A stretch of 7,225 nucleotides of DNA, taken from NCBI GenBank assembly GCA_021161765.1, contig JAGGZZ010000243.1:1-7225 (forward strand). Direction: 5' to 3'. The DNA is from Candidatus Methanophagales archaeon. GTDB taxonomy: Archaea; Halobacteriota; Syntropharchaeia; Alkanophagales; Methanospirareceae. The notes beneath the pieces are model-generated. The model ran no database searches and had not been told where the DNA came from. It saw nothing but the letters and a program-made list of their open reading frames with translations. Shown here piece by piece: positions 1 through 4,762 of this stretch; the stretch's first letter is position 1; each line of letters opens with the position of its first letter. The translations under genes and the position numbers were made by a program.

Positions 1-102
1 GCTTTTATACACCTCCCAGAGGTTAGCGGCGAAAACGTCCATTGTAAGTCTGCCTTCAAGAATATCCTTGTGCGGTATGGCAATCGTAGAAAAAGGTTTC
101 AT
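1..102 (-). CDS. DUF499 anti-phage-associated ATPase, N-terminal 34 codons (cut by window edge)
   Basis: The reverse strand reads an open frame from ATG at 102-100 to the window edge, starting MKPFSTIAIPHKDILEGRL and continuing to a WEVY segment. This matches the conserved start of DUF499 proteins as I know them: large P-loop ATPases of about 1000 residues or more that are encoded beside DUF1156 methylases and SNF2 helicases in defence loci. The Walker motifs lie outside the window. The ATG overlaps the methylase stop codon as ATGA, and a GGAGG ribosome binding site lies 8 nt upstream, so the start is well supported and translation is probably coupled to the methylase. The 34 visible codons show no stop or frameshift. 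The family call rests on this short N-terminus only. The ATPase is thought to act with the methylase and helicase, but its exact role is not established. Confidence 0.8.
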   Translation of the reverse strand, partial: MKPFSTIAIPHKDILEGRLTMDVFAANLWEVYKS

Positions 103-380
103 TCAAACAACCTCCTTTGAATAGTTGTTTGTTTTACTTCATTTATTAATCTTTCCTTTCCCGCAAGAAACCCATCAAGTAGTTTCTTCTCTTTGCTTTC
201 CAGCGGTAATGTCTCAGATATTGCCTGTGCAACGCGGTAAAAAGCATCTTTGTTACCCCACCCGGTCTCTGCAAGCACTTCCTTCATTTCGTCCCTTTTC
301 CCTTCTTTCCATAAAATTAGCACATAGTGGAGCGCATCTATAAGTTCATTATTAGCCAATAGCGAATAGCCATTAGCCAT
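99..380 (-). CDS. Extreme C-terminus of the DUF1156 DNA methylase (93 aa open segment)
   Basis: After a few residues encoded by the repeat block (MANGYSLLA), the segment NELIDALHYVLILWKEGKR followed by AFYRVAQAISETLP, ESKEKKLLDGFLAGKE and the terminal RRLFE is the usual C-terminal tail of DUF1156 methylases. It is in a different frame from 392-922. Deleting 353-429 joins the two as GPQDRED-N-NELIDALHYV in frame. The apparent ATG at 380-378 is part of the repeat and has no Shine-Dalgarno sequence, so this is unlikely to be an independent gene. Its TGA overlaps the DUF499 start codon. Confidence 0.8.
   Translation of the reverse strand: MANGYSLLANNELIDALHYVLILWKEGKRDEMKEVLAETGWGNKDAFYRVAQAISETLPLESKEKKLLDGFLAGKERLINEVKQTTIQRRLFE
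111..115 (-). promoter_or_regulatory. Strong ribosome binding site for the DUF499 gene
   Basis: GGAGG on the minus strand, 8 nt before the ATG at 102-100 and inside the last codons of the methylase. It fixes the start of the DUF499 gene and implies translation as part of a polycistronic message. Confidence 0.8.
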
Positions 381-429
381 TTCCCTATTGCCTATTGCCT
401 TTTGCCTTTTGCCTTTTGCCTGCTGGCTA
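353..429. repeat. 77-bp block of eleven in-phase heptamers (TTGCCTT / TAGCCAT type) inside the methylase gene
   Basis: On the plus strand the units from 353 are TAGCCAA, TAGCGAA, TAGCCAT, TAGCCAT, TTCCCTA, TTGCCTA, TTGCCTT, TTGCCTT, TTGCCTT, TTGCCTG and CTGGCTA: eleven 7-mers with no phase slip. The block is bounded by TAGCCA and its complement TGGCTA. It resembles the heptanucleotide tandem repeats (STRR type) known from some cyanobacterial genomes, but relatedness is not shown. It shifts the frame of the methylase by 77 bp (2 mod 3). Confidence 0.92.
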
Positions 430-922
430 TATCTTCCCTATCCTGAGGTCCCAGAACACTTATAAACTCTTTCTCTTTCTTTATGAACCCCCTGTTCCAC
501 TCCTTTGTGAGGTCAATTCCTGTGCTTTGAGCAAGTTTTCTCGCATCGTCAAAAGTGACACGCACTTCTTTATAAGTCCATCTCCAGAGGATGTAGAACT
601 TGGTAAGTGGTGACAGTTCTCCCGCTATGCCATTATGCAATATTTGCCTCACTGCGTAATCAGTTACCACATCGCGAACAAAATCGAGTAGTTTATCCGC
701 CCTTATTATATTTCCTTCGTAATCCATAACCTTTTCATATTTACCAAAAATTTCAATTGCGGAGCCTATTGCTGCGATGTAATAATCAGCACCAGAAATG
801 CCTTCTTGCCATAATCTTTCGAGTTTTTCGTAGATGTATCTTTTTATTTCCTCTTTAACTTCGTTTAGCCAGCCTGTTTCGTTTCTTTCCATCTTGCGAG
901 CAACAAAGTAAATTGATGACAT
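392..922 (-). CDS. Middle/C-terminal fragment of the DUF1156 DNA methylase (176 aa)
   Basis: This is the direct continuation of the preceding fragment in the same reading frame. Only TAA plus five sense codons (GGA ACA GCT TCG CTT) separate the end of the first piece from this ATG. SSIYFVARK, then GADYYIAAIGSAIEIFGKY, RQILHNGIAGELSPLTKFYI and FDDARKLAQSTGIDL match the C-terminal region that follows the methylase core in COG1743 proteins. It contains no catalytic motif of its own. An AAGGA lies about 12 nt before the ATG, too far for a good ribosome site, so separate expression would depend on re-initiation after the TAA. The last residues (ASRQKAKGKRQ) are encoded by the heptamer block and end in a TAG created by it. 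Confidence 0.8.
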   Translation of the reverse strand: MSSIYFVARKMERNETGWLNEVKEEIKRYIYEKLERLWQEGISGADYYIAAIGSAIEIFGKYEKVMDYEGNIIRADKLLDFVRDVVTDYAVRQILHNGIAGELSPLTKFYILWRWTYKEVRVTFDDARKLAQSTGIDLTKEWNRGFIKKEKEFISVLGPQDREDIASRQKAKGKRQ

Positions 923-937
923 AAGCGAAGCTGTTCC

Positions 938-940
938 TTA
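938..940 (-). other. In-frame TAA interrupting the methylase, probably from CAA
   Basis: The minus strand reads AAA TTA AAT GCC TAA GGA ACA GCT, with family-like sequence on both sides in one frame. A single C-to-T change from CAA (Gln) would explain it, but the ancestral codon is my inference. Confidence 0.75.
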
Positions 941-2482
941 GGCATTTAATTTCCCTCTCATTTCTGTATGAATGGGCCACGAAGCGGTGATAACCAAACC
1001 AGAATCCAATAACGAGTTTATCAATGTCTCCCAGCCAGATGTTGATCTATGAGTATAAACAATGGTGGCAATGCCATTTGGTTTAAGAACCCTGTGAGTT
1101 TCCTGGAATGCTTTCTTGAGGTTTTCTTCAAAGAATGCTTTTGCATCGCTTTTTTCAGCATGCCTTATAGAATCCGCCACTATCTCTTTGGATTTAGGCG
1201 TTAAAGGAGTTGAAAATAAATCAGGATACAAATCTCCAACTGTCCTTTTCAACCATACATAAAAGAAGTCGGATAGATTGCTGTAATAAACGTTATCATA
1301 ATAAGGTGGGTCGGTGAAGATGGCATCGAAGAAGTTATCGGGATATGGGAGAGAGGTGGCGGAGGATTGGGTTATGGTGGCAGGGGTGGAATTACTTGAA
1401 ACGTGCTTAATTGTTTCCAACATTGGCTCTAAATCCCAATGCCCCCGCGAATCACTAAACGGGTTCACTTCACCATAATCCCAAATCATAGACAAAGCTT
1501 GCCTATCAAATACTCTTTCAAAAGAAATTGCATCTGATCTCCATCGAACAAGAGAACATAAATGTGTTGATAACCTATCTATCCCTAACCCTAAATACGT
1601 CACCACAGCCTTTGCATATTCTTCATCGCATCCGTTTTCAATCATCTTCTTATAAGCTTCTCTCACCTTCTCCACAAATATAATCAAAGCCAATTTCTGC
1701 CTTGTGTTGAAAAGGTCGCCAAATTTATACATTCCATAATGTAAAACAGCTATTTGGTTTCCACCAGTCCTAACTAACCCTTCATCAGGCACGGGGTCAA
1801 TCCCCCACTCTTCCTTCAACTTTGTTCTTTTCTCCTCAAGATATTTCTCTACTTCCCTGAAAACTTCTAAATCTTTCCCTGTGGCAACCCTATAAGTTTT
1901 TCCTTTCTTTTTCGGATGATGCAATACAGTAGCAATCATCCTTTGTGAAGCTTTCCCTTCCTGAAAGAGCTTTCTCGTGGTGTTTGCATCAACAGTTGAA
2001 CCGCAGACCAGACATCTTGCAACTGCTCCTTTTACTGTTCCTTTTGCAGGATCAAAGTTAGCCAGCAGGGATTGGGCATCGGGCATTGGGGTTTGACTAT
2101 CGGTTACCATCCATTGCCCATTCAGTAATGGGTTAGGCATTTGGGATTGGGAATTGGGGAACAGTTCCTCACTAATTCCTGACTCCTGATCCCTAATCCC
2201 TAAAATATCTTTTCTCGCTTTTTCAATAATCGTAGGATTTAAAGAGTTCTCCCATTTTGAGAGGTCTATGATAAACTGCCTGCGCTTGTCCCATTCTACA
2301 TCATTTTCCGGAGCAGGGATTAGAGCGGCATAAGCAGTGGCACGAGAGGATGCTAAGGGTCTGCGAGCCCACCAGATATGAAGCGTGGAGATATGTCCGT
2401 GCCTTATGTTCTTTTCTCTTGCGGATTCAACGCTCACTTCTTTCACCGGGAAGCTTTGTTCTATGAAGCGTTTATTGTTCAA
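938..2482 (-). CDS. N-terminal fragment of the DUF1156 DNA methylase (514 aa)
   Basis: The fragment starts at TTG (2482-2480), chosen because GAGGTGA sits 6 nt upstream and the conserved DUF1156 motif begins at once: SFPVKEVSVESAREKNIRHG at residues 10-29, then WWARRPLASSRA at 37-48. Residues about 95-141 come from the low-complexity insert and are rich in Pro, Ser, Gln and Asn. They join directly to NFDPAKGTVKGAV (142 on), which family members carry downstream of motif I. One CxxC (157-160) of the Zn ribbon remains; its partner is gone. Residues 377-395 hold LPYPDNFFDAIFTDPPYY, the N-6/N-4 amino-methyltransferase motif IV. The fragment ends at KLNA with TAA. The TIM-barrel gene ends 6 nt upstream, so the two are co-transcribed. 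Alone, this product has the catalytic loop but no recognisable SAM-binding motif. Confidence 0.85.
   Translation of the reverse strand: MNNKRFIEQSFPVKEVSVESAREKNIRHGHISTLHIWWARRPLASSRATAYAALIPAPENDVEWDKRRQFIIDLSKWENSLNPTIIEKARKDILGIRDQESGISEELFPNSQSQMPNPLLNGQWMVTDSQTPMPDAQSLLANFDPAKGTVKGAVARCLVCGSTVDANTTRKLFQEGKASQRMIATVLHHPKKKGKTYRVATGKDLEVFREVEKYLEEKRTKLKEEWGIDPVPDEGLVRTGGNQIAVLHYGMYKFGDLFNTRQKLALIIFVEKVREAYKKMIENGCDEEYAKAVVTYLGLGIDRLSTHLCSLVRWRSDAISFERVFDRQALSMIWDYGEVNPFSDSRGHWDLEPMLETIKHVSSNSTPATITQSSATSLPYPDNFFDAIFTDPPYYDNVYYSNLSDFFYVWLKRTVGDLYPDLFSTPLTPKSKEIVADSIRHAEKSDAKAFFEENLKKAFQETHRVLKPNGIATIVYTHRSTSGWETLINSLLDSGLVITASWPIHTEMRGKLNA
2059..2202. repeat. Heptamer-rich 144-bp insert replacing motif I of the methylase
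   Basis: The plus strand begins TAGCCAGCAGG and runs through GATTGGG, CATCGGG, CATTGGG, a less regular middle, GGGATT/GGGAATT units, then ATTCCTG, ACTCCTG, ATCCCTA, ATCCCTA. The spacing is mostly 7 with small slips. Its length is a multiple of three and the methylase frame stays open across it. The first 11 bases equal, on the opposite strand, the end of the block at 419-429. The first G-rich part (2068-2091) has four runs of at least three G with loops of 3-4 nt, a possible G-quadruplex on the strand opposite the mRNA sequence. The insert boundaries are inferred from where family-like protein sequence stops and resumes. Confidence 0.8.
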
Positions 2483-2488
2483 ACGTTC

Positions 2489-2495
2489 TCACCTC
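2489..2495 (-). promoter_or_regulatory. Ribosome binding site for the methylase, overlapping the upstream stop codon
   Basis: GAGGTGA on the minus strand contains the TGA stop of the TIM-barrel gene and lies 6 nt before the TTG at 2482-2480. It decides this non-ATG start and suggests translational coupling. Confidence 0.75.
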
Positions 2496-3613
2496 AAGAA
2501 TTCTTCTAATGACCTGACCCTTGATACCCCCTCTTTAACCTTTGTAATAGCTTTAAATGAATCCACATCAACATAACGCTTGTTTCTGACGTAACTACCG
2601 ACTGCACCTTCGCCTATTACCTTTCTCAGTCTTTCGGTTTCCATACTTATTTGTTCATAATTGAACGTTGCCTGGGCTTTCCTTCTTCTGTACAAAGAAT
2701 CGTCTAAAAGATATTCAGGCTTAACCCTACTATCTACAGGATAAATCTCTTTGATTTCCCTTGCTTCCTGGATTTTATGATATCCATAGGCATCTTTGTC
2801 AAAAAGTCTCAGATTTATCACAGGGTTTTTTATAGCATCTCTAATATAAGGTCGCAGGTGGTTATCTCCAATAGAATCAAAACCCAATCCGAGTGATAAA
2901 ACATCCTTAGCAGTTATGGTATTACTTCCCTTCTTAGCCCGCCCGATATTTATGTTGGTTGCATGTATAAACGCATCTATTTTATTTTTCGCGAGAGACC
3001 TTTGAACCTCAATAATCTGTTGTGTCAAACTTAATGCTGTCCTTCCCCCAACATCAATGCAAAATGATTCAATCCCTCTATCTATGTAGATGCCCATCAA
3101 CTCCCCAATATACTGGTAAGGAATATTTATGGGCACCATCCCCATCACTGCTTTTTCTGGATACCCCTCAAGCAGGTTGAGATAGTTCTTTATCAAAGAG
3201 ATATAATCCTGGATTGTAAAATTACTGTTTTTCATAAGTTTATTCAAACGTTCAACCGTTGGAACAATATAGAAATCAGAATATTGTTTTTGTGTCGCTA
3301 TGATAAAAGTCAGTTCAGTTTCGCTTGGATTTGAGTAAGCAAGACCAGGAATAAACATCATTATCTCTACCGAAAAGTGTTGCGCCTTTTTAACTAAATT
3401 GTTCATATTATAATTAATTTTTACTTGCTTTTCCTCATCCCCAATCAATAATCTGATTCTTTCTTTATCAAAGGTTTTATAAATCTCTCCCAAAAATTCA
3501 GCATGAATCTCGACGTCTTCTCTCAAATTTTCCAAGTTGACGGTTTTTTTTTGGTGTATCCGTGCTTTTGCCCCGGATATTAAGTTTTTTAACGCCATAG
3601 AAAGTTTCTTCAT
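2489..3613 (-). CDS. Unrecognised protein, possibly a TIM-barrel tRNA/DNA-guanine-transglycosylase-like enzyme
   Basis: I do not firmly recognise this protein (374 aa from ATG 3613-3611; a TTG directly precedes it). It looks soluble, with no signal peptide or membrane segment. Numbering from that TTG, residues about 80-260 alternate strands and helices in a TIM-barrel style: FSVEIMMFIPGLAY, FIIATQKQYSDFYIVPTVER, the repeated MGM-V-P pattern (158-162), GIESFCIDVGGRT (181-193), KIDAFIHATNINIG (212-225) and AKDVLSLGLGFDSIGDNH (236-253). The last two resemble the end of the tRNA-guanine transglycosylase barrel, where a 'ped-lleav-gvD-fD' motif carries the nucleophilic Asp. This is pattern recognition only. 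An alternative reading frame upstream (ATG at 3641) encodes GVKKLNIRGKSTDTP, also like a transglycosylase N-terminus. The gene lies 6 nt upstream of the DUF1156 methylase, so its product may join the same defence operon, possibly in base modification. Confidence 0.6.
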   Translation of the reverse strand: MKKLSMALKNLISGAKARIHQKKTVNLENLREDVEIHAEFLGEIYKTFDKERIRLLIGDEEKQVKINYNMNNLVKKAQHFSVEIMMFIPGLAYSNPSETELTFIIATQKQYSDFYIVPTVERLNKLMKNSNFTIQDYISLIKNYLNLLEGYPEKAVMGMVPINIPYQYIGELMGIYIDRGIESFCIDVGGRTALSLTQQIIEVQRSLAKNKIDAFIHATNINIGRAKKGSNTITAKDVLSLGLGFDSIGDNHLRPYIRDAIKNPVINLRLFDKDAYGYHKIQEAREIKEIYPVDSRVKPEYLLDDSLYRRRKAQATFNYEQISMETERLRKVIGEGAVGSYVRNKRYVDVDSFKAITKVKEGVSRVRSLEEFLR

Positions 3614-3641
3614 CAAGTTGGCATGTGGATACTTCCAGCAT
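3544..3641 (-). other. Probable original N-terminus of the TIM-barrel gene, frameshifted at an A9 run
   Basis: On the minus strand an ATG at 3641-3639 opens MLEVSTCQLDEETFYGVKKL, continuing NIRGKSTDTPKK, in a frame that enters an A9 homopolymer (3552-3544). With eight As instead of nine this frame runs straight into the long frame that ends at 2489, giving a protein of 383 aa. The ATG lies about 28 bp from the TATA-like box, as expected for a leaderless archaeal transcript. The conventional start at 3613 has no clear Shine-Dalgarno sequence. The lesion could be a real mutation, a sequencing error, or a site of transcript slippage. Confidence 0.5.
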
Positions 3642-3664
3642 TTTACTTACTTTAAATAGAGATA

Positions 3665-3673
3665 CTATATAAA
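3665..3673. promoter_or_regulatory. Shared, near-symmetric archaeal TATA box between divergent genes
   Basis: CTATATAAA on plus reads TTTATATAG on minus, close to the archaeal box A consensus in both directions. Its centre is about 26 bp from ATG 3695 (plus gene) and about 28 bp from ATG 3641 (minus gene). Both distances suit leaderless transcripts. A second AT-rich box (TTTAAATA, 3651-3658) is an alternative. Binding of the winged-helix antitoxin here would let it repress both directions, but no operator can be shown. Confidence 0.5.
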
Positions 3674-3688
3674 TAAACTTTGGTAACA

Positions 3689-4270
3689 ATGGAGATGGAA
3701 GAAAAAATGGAACTATCACCTGTCCAAGCCTTCTTGATTCTATTGTTGGGTAGCAGAAACTATGAGCCTGTGAAGGGAAAGACCTGGCTTCAAAAAGAGA
3801 TGTTTCTCATCGTCAAAAATACCGGACTTAAAGAGGAAGTTTACTTCGAGCCACATTTTTACGGTCCTTATAGCGAAAACGTCGATAGTGAACTGGAAAA
3901 TCTGGAGATTTTAGGGCTGGCAGCGGAGAATGGAGAAATAAGGCTTACCAGGAAAGGTAGAGAAGTTTATGCCCGTCTTTTAAAAATAGCGAGTATGGAG
4001 AAGCTGGAATTAATTGAAGAAATAAAAGAGGAATTAAATGATTTGAGCGAAGATGAACTTTTAGCATATATCTATTTCAGTTTTCCTGAAACCACCAAAG
4101 AGGCTCTCCGATTTGAAAATATAAAGAAGAAAAGAGTGATGTTGGCGATGAGTCTCTATGAGAAGAATATAGTGAGCTTGGGAAAAGCCTCTGAAATAGC
4201 AGGCACGAATATCAAGGGTTTCATGGATTATCTTAGACATAAAGGGCTGAAAGTGCCACTATCGCTATGA
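3689..4270 (+). CDS. Winged-helix/UPF0175 antitoxin of a PIN-domain toxin-antitoxin pair
   Basis: The protein is about 193 aa from ATG 3689. ATG 3695 is equally possible, and an upstream TTG at 3680 extends the frame by three codons. The first part (about residues 10-100) looks like a winged helix: a KTWLQKEMFLI helix, FEPHFYGPYSENVDSELENL, then a short wing GEIRLTRKGREVY. It recalls Panacea/SocA-type regulator domains, though weakly. An acidic helical linker follows. The last 50 residues, RVMLAMSLYEKNIVSLGKAS then EIAGTNIKGFMDYLRHKG, match the UPF0175 helix-turn-helix, a family found as antitoxin next to PIN toxins. UPF0175 proteins are usually much shorter (under 100 aa), so this is a fusion. 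The stop overlaps the toxin start (ATGA), the usual antitoxin-first arrangement. The protein would bind DNA and neutralise the toxin. The frame is intact. Confidence 0.78.
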   Translation: MEMEEKMELSPVQAFLILLLGSRNYEPVKGKTWLQKEMFLIVKNTGLKEEVYFEPHFYGPYSENVDSELENLEILGLAAENGEIRLTRKGREVYARLLKIASMEKLELIEEIKEELNDLSEDELLAYIYFSFPETTKEALRFENIKKKRVMLAMSLYEKNIVSLGKASEIAGTNIKGFMDYLRHKGLKVPLSL

Positions 4271-4758
4271 AACTTATTTTGGATACATCGGTTTTTATTG
4301 CTTTTTATACGGAGCTTAAGATGGGGTATCTTTTAACGTCTTTGCAAAGGCATGAGTATGAGATTTTAGTCCCTGAGTATATTGTCAGAAATGAAATAAA
4401 AACAGACCTTAACTTGATCCGTAAAGCAATAGAAAAAGGAGAAATAAAAATCCTGCCGAAAGTTCGAGACGAAGATGTCGAAGAACTTAGATTCTGATTT
4501 CCTTCCCTTAACCGGGGAGAATTAGAAGTAATCCAGTGGGGAAAATATTTCAAAAGGGGTAGTAAAAAGTATTTATGTGTTCTTGATGATGGAAAAGCTC
4601 GCAAAGCGGCACAAAAGTGGGGAATCGAAATAATCGGAACTTTGAGAATAATAGAGACCTTAAACGAACTCGGTATAATAAGCAAAAGGGAGAGAAAAGA
4701 AGCCTGTGAACAATTAAGGAATAAAGGGTTCAGAATGCCTAAAGACTACAAATGTTGA
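4267..4758 (+). pseudogene. PIN-domain toxin (DUF3368/VapC-like) with an in-frame TGA
   Basis: The ATG overlaps the antitoxin stop. The protein starts MKLILDTSVF with the first PIN aspartate at D6. E43 (VRNEI) follows, then a TGA at 4495-4497 after EELRF. The same frame continues with FPSLNRGELEVIQWG (E85), KYLCVLDDGKARKAA (D107/D108) and WGIEIIGTL, which are the remaining PIN motifs, and ends at 4758. Without the stop the length is 163 residues, normal for the family. PIN toxins are metal-dependent RNases that cleave tRNA, rRNA or mRNA. The TGA cuts off half of the active-site acids, so the 76-residue product should be inactive. A CGA-to-TGA change is the simplest origin. The toxin frame ends 4 bp from the convergent helicase stop. 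Loss of toxin while the antitoxin stays open is a common decay route. Confidence 0.85.
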
Positions 4759-4762
4759 GTTG

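Larger units (their letters stand above)
99..2482 (-). pseudogene. DUF1156 / COG1743 adenine-specific DNA methylase, broken into three pieces
   Basis: The three open segments 2482-938, 922-392 and 380-99 are consecutive parts of one COG1743-type methylase (adenine-specific DNA methylase with a Zn ribbon), which would methylate DNA in the DUF499/helicase defence system. In order they carry the DUF1156 N-terminus (residues about 5-60), a heptamer-rich insert, half a Zn ribbon (CLVC), catalytic motif IV (TDPPYYDN) and the long helical C-terminal region. Three lesions are visible. An in-frame TAA lies at 938-940, with the same frame continuing after it. A 77-bp heptad block at 353-429 shifts the frame and brings in a TAG at 392-394. 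The stretch that should hold SAM-binding motif I (DPFAGGG-like) is missing and occupied by a second repeat block. Even full read-through would lack the cofactor-binding motif, so I infer an inactive methylase. The reconstructed length is about 790 residues. Confidence 0.88.

Noticed and set aside
353..429. Heptamer tandem array considered as a CRISPR array
   Set aside because: The units are only 7 bp with no spacers of regular length, and they lie inside a coding gene.
353..429. Mariner-like insertion with TA target duplication
   Set aside because: TA flanks both ends, but that model gives a net gain of 75 bp, which would not restore the frame; removing 77 bp does.
125..613. Plus-strand open frames at 125-343 and 395-613
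   Set aside because: They lie opposite conserved methylase sequence, have no ribosome site and resemble no family.
4495..4497. TGA as selenocysteine, or TAA/TGA as reassigned codons
   Set aside because: The position is not catalytic in PIN domains, no SECIS-like context was noticed, and both codons also serve as normal stops in this window.
4305..4685. Minus-strand 126-codon frame opposite the PIN toxin
   Set aside because: It is the antisense of a recognisable PIN domain with no start signal. It is long only because of sequence composition.
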